A stretch of DNA of 64,000 nucleotides from an uncultured bacterium (GTDB taxonomy: Bacteria; Bacillota_I; Bacilli_A; RFN20; CAG-826), in NCBI GenBank assembly GCA_949300345.1, contig CASGDR010000008.1, forward strand, positions 62,001 through 126,000, read 5' to 3'. The position numbers and the translations under genes are program-made. Shown here piece by piece: positions 1-8,206 of the stretch; within the stretch, counting starts at the first letter, position 1, and the number at the start of each line of letters is the position of its first letter. Under the pieces are notes generated by a model, which had not been told where the DNA came from, ran no database searches, and was given only the letters and a program-made list of their open reading frames with translations.

Positions 1-542
1 GGATCAAGGCCCGAGGTCGGCTCGTCGAAGACCAATATATCGGAGTCCATGGCCAAAATCCCCGCAATCGCGGCGCGCCTTTTCTCCCCACCCGATAGAT
101 CGAAGGGGGACCTTTCATAGAAGGACTCATCCAGTCCCACCATGGCCAGGGCCTGCTTGGCCGCCTTGGTGGCCTCTTCCTTATTCATCCCGAAGTTCCT
201 TGGGCCAAAAGAGACATCATCGATGACCTTGTCTTCGAAGAGCTGGTATTCGGAGAATTGGAAGACCAATCCGACCTTCTTCCTCAAAGGACCTAGTTTC
301 TTTGTCCTTCTTTTCTTATCCGAGGAGTTAATGAATTCAGCGACCCTCACTTCCCCCTTGGTGGGCCTAAGCAAGGCATTGAGGTGTTCGATTATGGTAG
401 ATTTTCCTGAGCCGGTGCGGCCCACGAGGGCCACGAAATCACTAGAGTCAAAGGAAAAGGAAATGTCCTTGAGGGCCTCGGTGGAAAAAGGCGACTTCGG
501 GGAATAGGTATAGAAAACCGAATCGAAGACTACTTCCGACAT
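1..542 (-). CDS. ecfA2: ECF transporter ATPase EcfA2 (partial, C-terminus beyond window)
   Basis: One of the two ATPases that power energy-coupling-factor vitamin uptake at the inner face of the membrane. The gene starts at the ATG complementary to 540-542 and runs off the left edge, so only about 180 N-terminal residues are visible. They contain a Walker A motif GRTGSGKST (about residues 41-49), a Q-loop VFQFSEYQ, the ABC signature LSGGEKRR and a Walker B/D-loop ending LVFDEPTSGLDP. The start lies 13 nt inside the end of ecfA1, so the two are translationally coupled. The transmembrane partner ecfT would be expected just left of the window. Substrate choice depends on S components such as the folT gene nearby. 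Confidence 0.93.
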   Translation of the reverse strand, partial: MSEVVFDSVFYTYSPKSPFSTEALKDISFSFDSSDFVALVGRTGSGKSTIIEHLNALLRPTKGEVRVAEFINSSDKKRRTKKLGPLRKKVGLVFQFSEYQLFEDKVIDDVSFGPRNFGMNKEEATKAAKQALAMVGLDESFYERSPFDLSGGEKRRAAIAGILAMDSDILVFDEPTSGLD

Positions 543-1360
543 AGTTCCTCCGCGATCTCTTCAAGGGAATAATGGGGACAATCAAGCTTGATTCCCTCTT
601 TCTTGAGGGCTTGCTTGAACTCATAGGCAAAGGGAGCCTCAAGGGAACACTCTTGCAAAAGGGCGGTGTCGGAGAATATCTCTTCGGGCTTGCCGATTCG
701 GACGATCTGACCTTGCTTGAGGACGATGATCTTATCGGCGCTCAACGCCTCTTCCACATCGTGGGTTATCGATAGCAAAGTGAGCTTTCCCTCGCTTCTT
801 TTACGTAGGGCATGGAGGGTTTTGTAGATGTCCCTTTTGCCCTTGGGGTCGACCATCGAGGTGGCCTCATCGAGAATAAGCAGGCTCGGGGACATGGCCA
901 TGACCCCGGCTAGGGCCACTCTCTGCTTTTGCCCGCCCGAAAGGTTTTCGGGGGCTTTTTCGCGGTTGTCCCACATCCCCACTTCTTCGAGGGCTTCTTG
1001 GACCTTGGCCTTCATTTCTTCTAGAGGGACTTGCCTATTTTCCAGCCCAAAAGCCACATCGTCTTCGACGGTGGAGCCCACGAATTGGTTGTCGGGGTTT
1101 TGGAAGACCATCCCGATTTGGGAATTGATTTGGGAATTTTCTTCCCTTGTGGGGTTTTCCTTTCCAAAGAGGATGACCTTACCTTCGTAGTCGTCAAGAA
1201 GGCCGCGGATGATCCTTGCAAGGGTCGACTTGCCCGAGCCGTTATGCCCGAGTATGACCGCATATTCTCCTTCCTCGATGTCAAAAGAGACATCTTGGAG
1301 AACCAAGACGCCTTTATGGTATGAGAAGAATATGTTCTTAGCCTCGATTGCCTTTGCCAT
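530..1360 (-). CDS. ecfA1: ECF transporter ATPase EcfA1
   Basis: Second ATPase of the shared ECF energising module, 276 residues, normal for the family. Walker A GHNGSGKST at residues 38-46, Q-loop near residue 87, signature LSGGQKQR at 140-147, Walker B LLILDEA at about 160-166 and the H-loop His at 200 (ITHDVEEA). It forms with EcfA2 the heterodimer that drives EcfT and exchangeable S components. The 5' end overlaps the dCMP deaminase gene by 23 nt and its 3' end overlaps ecfA2 by 13 nt, so the three are one leftward transcription unit. Confidence 0.95.
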   Translation of the reverse strand: MAKAIEAKNIFFSYHKGVLVLQDVSFDIEEGEYAVILGHNGSGKSTLARIIRGLLDDYEGKVILFGKENPTREENSQINSQIGMVFQNPDNQFVGSTVEDDVAFGLENRQVPLEEMKAKVQEALEEVGMWDNREKAPENLSGGQKQRVALAGVMAMSPSLLILDEATSMVDPKGKRDIYKTLHALRKRSEGKLTLLSITHDVEEALSADKIIVLKQGQIVRIGKPEEIFSDTALLQECSLEAPFAYEFKQALKKEGIKLDCPHYSLEEIAEELCRK

Positions 1361-1847
1361 CTACGCTAATGGAAAGATGCCTTCCCCCATAGGGGCGTAG
1401 CCTCACTCCGGCCATGGTAAGCAATCTTTCGGAGGCTTCGAAGATTTCCTGCTCTTCCCGCTTGGGGGCAAGATAGACCACTTCCTCTATGCCGGTCTGG
1501 ATGATGGCCTTCGCGCATTCGTTGCAGGGGAAAAGGGTGACATACAATGTGCAGCCCTTCAGCCCTTCGCCGGCCCTGGTATTGAGGATGGCGTTGAATT
1601 CGGCGTGGCAGACATAGAGGTACTTGCTATCAAGGCCCTCGCCGTGTCCCCAAGGGATCTTGTCGTCATCGATGCCGCGGGGCATGCCGTTATAGCCGAT
1701 CGAAACCACCTTGTGATCCTTATCGACGATGCAGGCCCCAACCTGGGTGGAGGGATCCTTCGACCTCATGGCCGACATGGAGGCAATCCCCATGAAATAT
1801 TCGTCCCAGGAAAGAAAATCTTCGCGGTGTTTGTCCATAACGCGCAT
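1338..1847 (-). CDS. dCMP deaminase (ComEB-like)
   Basis: Zinc-dependent deaminase converting dCMP to dUMP for thymidylate synthesis. The zinc and catalytic motifs are HAEFNAI (His81, Glu83) and PCNECA (Cys108, Cys111), and the substrate-loop GYNGMPRG is typical of the deoxycytidylate deaminase/ComE operon protein 2 family. It is 169 residues from the first ATG; a second ATG three codons later (1838) is equally plausible because neither has a clear Shine-Dalgarno sequence. It is first in a unit with ecfA1 and ecfA2, with overlapping ends. The linkage to a vitamin transporter is probably shared housekeeping expression rather than a functional pair. Confidence 0.92.
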   Translation of the reverse strand: MRVMDKHREDFLSWDEYFMGIASMSAMRSKDPSTQVGACIVDKDHKVVSIGYNGMPRGIDDDKIPWGHGEGLDSKYLYVCHAEFNAILNTRAGEGLKGCTLYVTLFPCNECAKAIIQTGIEEVVYLAPKREEQEIFEASERLLTMAGVRLRPYGGRHLSISVDGKGNRG

Positions 1848-1881
1848 AGTCTAACCCCTAAAGGGTTAATTGGGAAAGAAA

Positions 1882-1908
1882 AACCCCGGGGTTTTGTTGA
1901 CCCCGGGG
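1882..1908 (-). terminator. Intrinsic terminator after the 43-aa ORF
   Basis: Two copies of CCCCGGGG (1884-1891 and 1901-1908) form a GC hairpin with a 9-nt loop, followed on the minus strand by TTTTTCTTT. It separates the small ORF at 1917-2048 from the dCMP deaminase gene. Confidence 0.75.
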
Positions 1909-1916
1909 AGATAGTT

Positions 1917-2048
1917 CTAGCGAAGGGCGCTTTGTTCTATCGCTTCCATGACCGATTCGTCATCGCTGGATTCGGCATAGTCGAGGAAGGAATAAAAGTC
2001 GAGGAGTTCCCCGTTCAATAGGTTTTCGGGCTCCAGGAGTTCCTTCAT
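1917..2048 (-). CDS. Small acidic ORF, 43 aa, function unknown
   Basis: A short minus-strand frame starts MKELLEPENLLNG and ends EQSALR before a TAG. It is rich in Glu, Asp and Leu (predicted acidic, helical) and has no membrane or known motif. It sits directly in front of a strong intrinsic terminator, which suggests that something is transcribed here. There is no convincing Shine-Dalgarno sequence. It lies between the winged-helix gene and the dCMP deaminase gene. I do not recognise a family; it could be a genuine micro-protein or a chance frame. Confidence 0.4.
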   Translation of the reverse strand: MKELLEPENLLNGELLDFYSFLDYAESSDDESVMEAIEQSALR

Positions 2049-2119
2049 GGTTCAAATTAAACCCCAAGCCGCCGACCCTAGGCAAGAGCCGGGGATGGAC
2101 ACTGTCCAAGATTTTGCCC

Positions 2120-2422
2120 TTAAGCTTCGGAGCCGTCTTCCTTATATATCATCATGTATCCGGAGCGGTAGACGGAGATGATGAGAAGGTCGCCCCAAAT
2201 GGCGATTTTCTTCCTCAAAGTGGAGATATGGACATCGACCGTCCTGGTCTTGATGGGAACGGTGGTCCCGGTCATTGCCTTCAGCAGCTGCTGGCGGCTC
2301 ACGGTCTTTCCAAATGAGAGGTACAAGGCCTGGAAGATGGCTAGCTCGGACTTGGTGAGGACAATGCTTTGATTCCCGTGGAAGACCGAGAGTTTTGCTT
2401 GATCGATGACAAACTCCAACAT
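2120..2422 (-). CDS. Stand-alone OmpR/PhoB-type winged-helix DNA-binding protein
   Basis: A 100-residue protein that consists only of the C-terminal effector domain found in OmpR-family response regulators. The pattern LTKSELAIFQALYLSFGKTV followed by SRQQLLKAM and the recognition-helix stretch TRTVDVHISTLRKKI (about 59-73), ending in the wing RSGYMMIY, is characteristic. No receiver domain is encoded upstream: the sequence before the ATG at 2422 is a non-coding AT-rich stretch and then the folT stop. A TAAAAT hexamer ends 9 nt before the ATG and there is no Shine-Dalgarno sequence. It probably binds DNA without phosphorelay control; its targets are unknown. Confidence 0.8.
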   Translation of the reverse strand: MLEFVIDQAKLSVFHGNQSIVLTKSELAIFQALYLSFGKTVSRQQLLKAMTGTTVPIKTRTVDVHISTLRKKIAIWGDLLIISVYRSGYMMIYKEDGSEA

Positions 2423-2485
2423 CAGTCCAATATTTTAGCCAAAAAATCCCGATTTTGACGAAGTTAATCAAAGTTTTACAACTTA

Positions 2486-3373
2486 CTAAAGAGCGAAGAT
2501 CACGATGAGGCAGGTCACCATGGCCAAAACCGTGACTGCGAAGAAGATGGTCCAACCCCAAGGAAAGGACTTCTTTTCCGGCTCTTCTTCGAGCAGGTCT
2601 TCGATATCCTGCTCCGTCTCTTTCTTCTCGTTTCCTTCCATTTTGCCTTTCAATCTTAGCAAGATGGGCAAAAGGAAGGTAGCAAGGACTACATCAAATG
2701 GGGCCACAAGAAGCAAAGAGAAGAGAAGATAGCCGTATCCGATGGGACTAGAACCAAGATAGGCGTAGAAGAAGTAGAAGGCGATGGACTTGGCGATGAC
2801 CATGTAGAGGGTCTCTGAGGCCAAGACGATGGACAAAACCGGCAAAAAGAAGCGGTTTTTGTGGGCTTTGTACAAAAATATCAGCAAAAGTGCCCCCACT
2901 ATGTACAAAAGGGAGAGGACTATGACCAAGGTCGGCTTGATCCAAAGGGGAATGTCCTCAGGAACGATGCCCCCTAGATAGATGACAAGGCAGAAGGCCA
3001 AGGCCAAAAGAAAGGCAAAGGCCATAAGGACGACGGGGTTGGCCAAGACTTTCCTATAACGGATCGATATCCGATAGAAGAAATAAGGGAAGATGCCAAG
3101 CAAGGCATAGACCAAGGTGATGAAGGGATTGATGTTGCCCGCATCGCCCCTAAGCAAGATGGCTAGTATATCCCCAAGTCCCCCTACCAAGGCCCCATAG
3201 AAGGGCCCGGTGGCGATCGAGGCGAACATCACGATGCTAGGCCCTAAGCCAAGGCGACAGAAAGGAAGGCCGGAAGGAATGAAAAGGCTGGAAAGGTTGA
3301 TAAAGATGATGTTCGTGGCCAAAAGCAGGGCCGCTAGGGTAAGCCTTCGTAGGTTAAGTAGATTAGCCTTCAT
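2486..3373 (-). CDS. folT: Folate-type ECF transporter S component (FolT-like)
   Basis: A 295-residue membrane protein with about six hydrophobic segments in the N-terminal 230 residues and a charged tail plus one more segment at the C-terminus. The opening (RRLTLAALLLATNIIF) and the loop GPFYGALVGGLGDILAILL with GNINPFITLVYALLGIFPYF match the folate-family S components that bind substrate and dock on EcfT. It overlaps folC by 11 nt, a gene pairing known in Lactobacillales and relatives, which supports folate as substrate. The extra C-terminal acidic region and last TM are longer than usual for S components. Uptake would use EcfA1/A2 encoded nearby. Confidence 0.82.
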   Translation of the reverse strand: MKANLLNLRRLTLAALLLATNIIFINLSSLFIPSGLPFCRLGLGPSIVMFASIATGPFYGALVGGLGDILAILLRGDAGNINPFITLVYALLGIFPYFFYRISIRYRKVLANPVVLMAFAFLLALAFCLVIYLGGIVPEDIPLWIKPTLVIVLSLLYIVGALLLIFLYKAHKNRFFLPVLSIVLASETLYMVIAKSIAFYFFYAYLGSSPIGYGYLLFSLLLVAPFDVVLATFLLPILLRLKGKMEGNEKKETEQDIEDLLEEEPEKKSFPWGWTIFFAVTVLAMVTCLIVIFAL

Positions 3374-4574
3374 ACTCCATCAGGTAGGCAAATGCCAGGC
3401 TCCCGGTCACCACGATATAGTCCTCGGGATGCTCTTCGGAAATCTTCTTCAGGGCCTCGAAGGGATCCTCGATGAAAGGATAGTCTTCGATGAAGAGGAA
3501 ATAGTCATCCTCCTTTTTGGCCCTAGGATGATCGAAGGTCGTTAGGGTAAGTGAAGCGGCATCCTTACCCAAAATCGGTAGCATCGCCGGGATGTTCTTG
3601 TCGCTAAAGGCCGCGAAAAGGACATGGTAAGGGGCGGGTAGGTTCAGCTTTTGAAGCGACTCGGCCAAAAAAGTAATGGCCCCGACGTTATGGGCCCCAT
3701 CATAGATGAGGTGCCCTTCCACCTGCATCCGGCAGGAAATGTGGGTCGTCTTAAGTCCGGTGCGGATGGCTTGCTCATTTACTGGGAACGCTCCGCCTAG
3801 TATCTTGGTGGCCTCAATGGCGATGCAGGCATCCTGGATCAGCCCAAGGCTCGGAGCCTGTATTTCCAAAGCCTTGTAGGGCCTAAGGTCGAAGGTGGCT
3901 CCGTCTAGGGTCAAAGCTTCGTTATGGTAATCGTCACTTCGATGGTAGGGCGCATTGAGGCTATTGGAACGCTCGATGATGACCGAATCGGCCTCCTCGG
4001 GGAGTTTGCCGACCAAAACGGGGACGAGCCTTCTCATGATCCCCGACTTATTCAGGGCGATTTCCCCTAGGGTAGAACCAAGGAAGGAAGTATGTTCCAA
4101 GGATATTGAGGTTATGATCGACAAAATCGGGTCATAGATATTGGTCGCGTCTATCTCCCCGCCCATCCCGGCTTCGATGATGGCAAGGTCCACCCCTTGC
4201 TCCATAAACCACTTGAAGGCGATATAGACCTCGATTTCGAAACGGGTAAGGCCATACTTCTCGATGAGCTTCAAATCCTCTTGGAGAAGCTTATAAAATT
4301 CTTCCTCGGATATCGGCAGCATATCCACGCAGATCCCCGATAGATCGGTTCTGGATGGTTTGATGAAAGAGGCGACGCGGTAGCCATTAGAGATGTAAAT
4401 CCCCCTTAGGTAGGCGGCCACGGACGATTTCCCGTTGGAGCCGGTTATCTCGATCGAGGGAACCTTATAGGAAAAGCCGACCTTCTTCAAAAAGGCCAAA
4501 AAGGACTCGTTGTCATAATCGACCATCGTGCGGTCCTTTGATTGGAGATACTCCCTAAGATGTTCTTTATCCAT
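3363..4574 (-). CDS. folC: Folylpolyglutamate synthase / dihydrofolate synthase
   Basis: Mur-ligase-type enzyme that adds glutamates to folate so that it is retained in the cell. The P-loop is TGSNGKSSV (about residues 44-52), followed by the substrate region IKPSRTDLSGICVD and the central-domain motif EAGMGGEIDATN. The C-terminal domain has VEGHLIYDGAHNVGAI. Length 403 residues is slightly short but complete. It is embedded between smpB (8-nt overlap) and folT (11-nt overlap). With FolT it forms an import-and-trap route, consistent with a folate auxotroph, although the absence of a folate biosynthesis pathway cannot be seen from this window. Confidence 0.93.
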   Translation of the reverse strand: MDKEHLREYLQSKDRTMVDYDNESFLAFLKKVGFSYKVPSIEITGSNGKSSVAAYLRGIYISNGYRVASFIKPSRTDLSGICVDMLPISEEEFYKLLQEDLKLIEKYGLTRFEIEVYIAFKWFMEQGVDLAIIEAGMGGEIDATNIYDPILSIITSISLEHTSFLGSTLGEIALNKSGIMRRLVPVLVGKLPEEADSVIIERSNSLNAPYHRSDDYHNEALTLDGATFDLRPYKALEIQAPSLGLIQDACIAIEATKILGGAFPVNEQAIRTGLKTTHISCRMQVEGHLIYDGAHNVGAITFLAESLQKLNLPAPYHVLFAAFSDKNIPAMLPILGKDAASLTLTTFDHPRAKKEDDYFLFIEDYPFIEDPFEALKKISEEHPEDYIVVTGSLAFAYLMEYEG

Positions 4575-5022
4575 TTTCCTTCTCCATTTCCCGCCTTAGG
4601 TCCTTTTCTTTGATGCTCTCCCTCTTATCGTGGAGGTTCTTGCCTTTGGCCAAGGCGATTTCGATCTTGGCCCTACCATGTAGCAAAAAGACCTTGGTCG
4701 GCACGATGGTCATCGATTTGCCCTTGGTCTTGTTCTCGAGCTTGCGGATTTCCGCCTTGTTGAGCAAGAGTTTCCGGTCCCTGAGGTGATCGACATTGTT
4801 GAGGTTGCCCTCCTTATAGGGGGCAATGTGCATGTTGGCAATGTAGGCCTCGCCGTTTTTGATATAGACGTAGGAATCGCTCAAAGAGGCATTCCTAGCC
4901 CTAAGGGACTTGATTTCGGTGCCGGTAAGAACCAGGCCGGCCGTGAGGAAATCGCTCAGGAAATATTCGTGGTAGGCCCGCCTATTTTCCAGCAAGACCC
5001 CGCTTTCCTTTTTCCTAGGCAT
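4567..5022 (-). CDS. smpB: SsrA-binding protein SmpB
   Basis: Partner of tmRNA in trans-translation, which rescues stalled ribosomes. The protein is 151 residues, with the family hallmarks LLENRRAYHEYF near the N-terminus, GTEIKSLR (tmRNA-binding region), YIANMHIAPYKEGN and the basic C-terminal tail KGKNLHDKRESIKEKD that inserts in the mRNA channel. It overlaps folC at its 3' end and the M6 protease gene at its 5' end by 8 nt each, so it is translated as part of the RDD-M6-smpB-folC-folT run. The tmRNA gene itself is not in the window. Confidence 0.96.
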   Translation of the reverse strand: MPRKKESGVLLENRRAYHEYFLSDFLTAGLVLTGTEIKSLRARNASLSDSYVYIKNGEAYIANMHIAPYKEGNLNNVDHLRDRKLLLNKAEIRKLENKTKGKSMTIVPTKVFLLHGRAKIEIALAKGKNLHDKRESIKEKDLRREMEKENG

Positions 5023-6622
5023 CGTCTTCCTCCAAGGTAATCGAGGCCGATACTACTCCGTTTTCGTCGGTTGTAAAGCCGTTGACGGTGATCTTATAGC
5101 CGAATTCCTTCCCCGAATTGAAAAGGTCCCCGTTTACGAAGAAGGAGCGGAACTTTTCCATATCGAAGACATTGTGGCCCTCTAGCCCGGAGAACATCGT
5201 GGAATTGGAGGCCGTCGCATAATCGGTTAACGTGCCCTTATCGAAGGTGAGCACCCCGTTTGATTCCATCAGATGGATTTCGAAGCACCCCTGGGCCAAT
5301 CCGTAGGCGCTGACCTCGCTGGGGGTATTGCTGGCCCCGATCGTATAGTAGGAGCCGATCCCGGTCGTATATTCCCTTTCTAGTTCCTCAAGGGTGATGG
5401 GTCCGCTGACGGGGCTAGCCGAGGAAGAGACCCTTTTGAATAGCCGGGCATCGACATGGTAGATCTTCACGCCAGGGATCGAAAAACCCAAGGGATGGGA
5501 GCAATAGTTGATGTAGGAATCCTGGAAGTTGAGGCCCTCGGGCTGATAGGTTTCGACGATGATGTATTCGTCAAAGGGCGAACCTAGATAATCGGAGCTG
5601 CGGCTGGGTATGGCCAAGAAGGAGCCGCTCAGATAGCTGGCCTCAAGGGAGATGGTCAGGGGCAATTCCACGTTGTGGTCCAAGACATAGGGGGTGTTCC
5701 AGCCAAGCAGCCATTTGGAATAGACATTGTGGTCGAGGATATTGAAATCCATCATGTCGAAGCCACCGACGGGACAAAAACCGCGGTATTTCTCAGCGAC
5801 TAGCTGGTTATCCTCGATGAGGTCATAGTTGTAATAGTCATTAAGGCCAAGCAGATGCCCGGTCTCATGGATATAGGTATGGGCATCGACGCCATCGCGA
5901 CTCCCCTGAGACATGAAATCCACGGAGGCAAAGACAAAGGCGTCGCCCAAAGCGTAGCCATAGCTCTCCGGGGTTCCATGGCTCCCCTTCCTATCCCAAT
6001 AGGTATAGGCCCAGAAGTCATCGTCGAGGTTATTGCGCACCCCTTCATCGGAAGAATAATAAGGGGCCGAATAGATGAGGTAGACGGCGTCGATATAGCC
6101 ATCCCCGTCATTGTCGAAGATGTCGGGATCCCCGCCTAGCCTCTTGTAGTTGGCCACGGCCTCGCGGAGTAGATTCACCCCCATGGTCGAGCCGTAATCG
6201 CGGATGTATTCATCGGTGGTCCCGGCCTCAAAGATGGGGGCGATCGTTGCCTCAAGGCTTAGTTTCCCGAAGGAGGATTTGTAATAGAAGGAAGATACCG
6301 ATTCCCAATAACGGGTATCTTCGGAAGTGCCGTTGAAGGCGATTTCCAGATCGTCGAGTTCGCCCTCTTGGAACGGAAAGTCGGAAAACTGGACGGGAAT
6401 TACGAGGGTTTTGATATCCCCTTGGGAAGGAATGGCGCTTCTTTTGCGAGTCAGGGCCAAATTATAGGCCCCGACCTCGCTATAGGGGGAAAGATGCAGT
6501 TCCCCATCGGGAGGAATGTAGGTATCCCCGCCTTTTTCGGGAAATAGGCCGAAAAGGTTGCAGGAAGATAGGCTTAAAAGTCCAAGCAGGGCCAGAGGGA
6601 AAACCGCTTTGGACCTAGGCAT
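5015..6622 (-). CDS. M6-family metalloprotease lipoprotein
   Basis: A 535-residue secreted protein. The signal peptide ends in a lipobox LSSC (Cys21), so it is membrane-anchored outside the cell. The zinc site HETGH (252-256) followed by LLGLNDYY (third ligand Asp262) is the signature of M6 (immune inhibitor A-like) peptidases. A calcium-loop-like segment DNDGDGYIDAV precedes it at 170-180, and FYYKSSFGKL near 112-121 is also typical of the family. It starts 1 nt after the stop of the RDD gene and overlaps smpB by 8 nt. The likely role is degradation of extracellular protein; the substrate is not predictable. Confidence 0.88.
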   Translation of the reverse strand: MPRSKAVFPLALLGLLSLSSCNLFGLFPEKGGDTYIPPDGELHLSPYSEVGAYNLALTRKRSAIPSQGDIKTLVIPVQFSDFPFQEGELDDLEIAFNGTSEDTRYWESVSSFYYKSSFGKLSLEATIAPIFEAGTTDEYIRDYGSTMGVNLLREAVANYKRLGGDPDIFDNDGDGYIDAVYLIYSAPYYSSDEGVRNNLDDDFWAYTYWDRKGSHGTPESYGYALGDAFVFASVDFMSQGSRDGVDAHTYIHETGHLLGLNDYYNYDLIEDNQLVAEKYRGFCPVGGFDMMDFNILDHNVYSKWLLGWNTPYVLDHNVELPLTISLEASYLSGSFLAIPSRSSDYLGSPFDEYIIVETYQPEGLNFQDSYINYCSHPLGFSIPGVKIYHVDARLFKRVSSSASPVSGPITLEELEREYTTGIGSYYTIGASNTPSEVSAYGLAQGCFEIHLMESNGVLTFDKGTLTDYATASNSTMFSGLEGHNVFDMEKFRSFFVNGDLFNSGKEFGYKITVNGFTTDENGVVSASITLEEDDA

Positions 6623-6623
6623 T

Positions 6624-8093
6624 TCATTCCCCTTGGCCTTTGGAGTGCTTTTTCTTGGCCTCCTCGGCCTGTTTTTCGGTTTCTTCTAATAGGCCTTCCT
6701 TGACCTCGACCCCTTGGCTTTCGAATTCGTCGAAGGAGGTTATGGCGGCCGCTTCCTTGCGGTTCTTGTCGATGGTGGAAAGATCAAGGATCGAATCCAT
6801 CAAAGCATAATGGGCGTTTTCCTCAGGCGATATCTCATCGAAGAAGCCAGACTTGGGACGCAAGGTGCTATGGGAGGATTCATATTCCTCTTCCACTTCC
6901 TTGGAAGCGAACCAGATGGAACTCTTTGCGTCGATGACATAGGTGCCGGCAATCCTATCGTCCAGCATCTTGTTGGTGCCCTTGGAAAGGAAGCCGAACA
7001 TGTAGCAGATGATGCATAGGACCATGAACATCAATATGCCGATATAAGGCATCATGTAATTCCAAGGAATCATCACCGAGGTGCAGACGATGATGGTGAC
7101 CACCAGAGGATGCAGGATATGCTCCACCCAGTTGATCGCATAGCCGTTCTTGCCGATGAGGCAGATGCCCAGTAGCTTCTTGCCCAAAGTCTGCCCGTCT
7201 TTGAAGCAGATGGGGATCAGGAAGAAAAATATGAAGGACAAAGGGAGATAGAAAACCGCCAAAGAGAGCCAGTTATGCAGGTTATAGGTATTGTTCCTGG
7301 TCGCATAGTACTCCTGCCCGATGATGTTGGTGTACATATCGTAATAGATGCCCGAATAGGAATTTCCTTCCACTAGGAAGACGGCCTTCATCTGGCTAAG
7401 GATTTCCTCGCTATAGGGTTTCCCGTTAGGGAAGGCCTTCTCGGTCACGATGGGCTTTTGGCTAACATCAGGCAAACCATCATTGCCTAGCACCCATTTG
7501 AAGAAATGGGATTCATCGTCAAGGGCGTCCTCGCCCTTTTCCTGGATATCGGCCAGGGTGATGAGGCTAGGATCGGGAAGGCCCAGTAGCTTTACCCCGA
7601 AATTGAGGGGGGTGTAGTACTCGCTTTGGCTATAGGTAACATCTTCGCCGTTTTCACTAACCGTAACGGTGGATTCGACCCTAGTATCGTCATGGAAGAA
7701 GCCGGTAAAGGAATCCCAGCACATGTCCAGATACAAGATCGCGCCATAGCCGAGCTCCTCTTTTTGCTCATCATTGGTCGAGGAAGTATCGCTCTTTTTG
7801 TAATTCATGCCCGAATCATAGGCATATTCGCCGGTGTAGAAGGCCGCGTTGGTGATATAGCCCTCCTCGTCGGTGGAATAGCTGATCAGGCCCGAATCGG
7901 CCACGAAGACGAGCTCTTCCTGCACCACTTCCTGGGTCCCGAAGGCCTTGAGCAGGTAATTGCCCCCGACCGTGGTCCAAAGCACGGCCGAGAGGATGGC
8001 CACGATGGCGATATCGAATAGAAAGGCCAAAAGCCGGCGGCCCATCCCGGCGATGCGAATGCGTTTGTTTTCTTTTATTTCTTTGTCGCTCAT
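6624..8093 (-). CDS. RDD-family membrane protein
   Basis: A 489-residue integral membrane protein with an RDD-type first segment (RIAGMGRRLLAFLFDIAIVAIL), a large polar extracellular insertion of about 230 residues, then three to four further membrane segments with DGQTLGKKLLGICLIGKNG, typical of RDD proteins, and an acidic/basic cytoplasmic tail ending KKKHSKGQ. The family contains transport-related and poorly defined proteins. The start at the ATG complementary to 8091-8093 was chosen because the protein then begins MSDKEIKENKR, directly before the first TM; the longer frame has a non-coding-looking N-terminus. The large extracytoplasmic insert is unusual. First gene of the run leading to folT. 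Confidence 0.75.
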   Translation of the reverse strand: MSDKEIKENKRIRIAGMGRRLLAFLFDIAIVAILSAVLWTTVGGNYLLKAFGTQEVVQEELVFVADSGLISYSTDEEGYITNAAFYTGEYAYDSGMNYKKSDTSSTNDEQKEELGYGAILYLDMCWDSFTGFFHDDTRVESTVTVSENGEDVTYSQSEYYTPLNFGVKLLGLPDPSLITLADIQEKGEDALDDESHFFKWVLGNDGLPDVSQKPIVTEKAFPNGKPYSEEILSQMKAVFLVEGNSYSGIYYDMYTNIIGQEYYATRNNTYNLHNWLSLAVFYLPLSFIFFFLIPICFKDGQTLGKKLLGICLIGKNGYAINWVEHILHPLVVTIIVCTSVMIPWNYMMPYIGILMFMVLCIICYMFGFLSKGTNKMLDDRIAGTYVIDAKSSIWFASKEVEEEYESSHSTLRPKSGFFDEISPEENAHYALMDSILDLSTIDKNRKEAAAITSFDEFESQGVEVKEGLLEETEKQAEEAKKKHSKGQGE

Positions 8094-8100
8094 GGAAGAT

Positions 8101-8109
8101 ACTTTACCA
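8101..8109 (-). promoter_or_regulatory. Extended -10 element immediately before the RDD gene
   Basis: On the minus strand the sequence TGGTAAAGT fits an extended -10 (TGn plus hexamer). The hexamer ends 7 nt before the RDD ATG, and no Shine-Dalgarno sequence lies between. The transcript would start at or next to the ATG. The -35 region is poor. The position just downstream of the tuf terminator fits a new transcription unit. Confidence 0.4.
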
Positions 8110-8157
8110 CAATATGCCCAATAAGGAACTAGCCCCTTAAGGGGCTTTAAGATAAGC

Positions 8158-8184
8158 AAAAGGGGCACCCTTCCGGGTACCCCC
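8158..8184 (-). terminator. Intrinsic terminator of the str operon (after tuf)
   Basis: On the minus strand GGGGTACCC-GGAA-GGGTGCCCC (8175-8183 with 8162-8170, one G-U pair) is followed by TTTTGCTTATC. It lies 23 nt past the tuf stop. Confidence 0.85.
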
Positions 8185-8206
8185 TTTTTAGCGAACAGGA
8201 ACGAGA

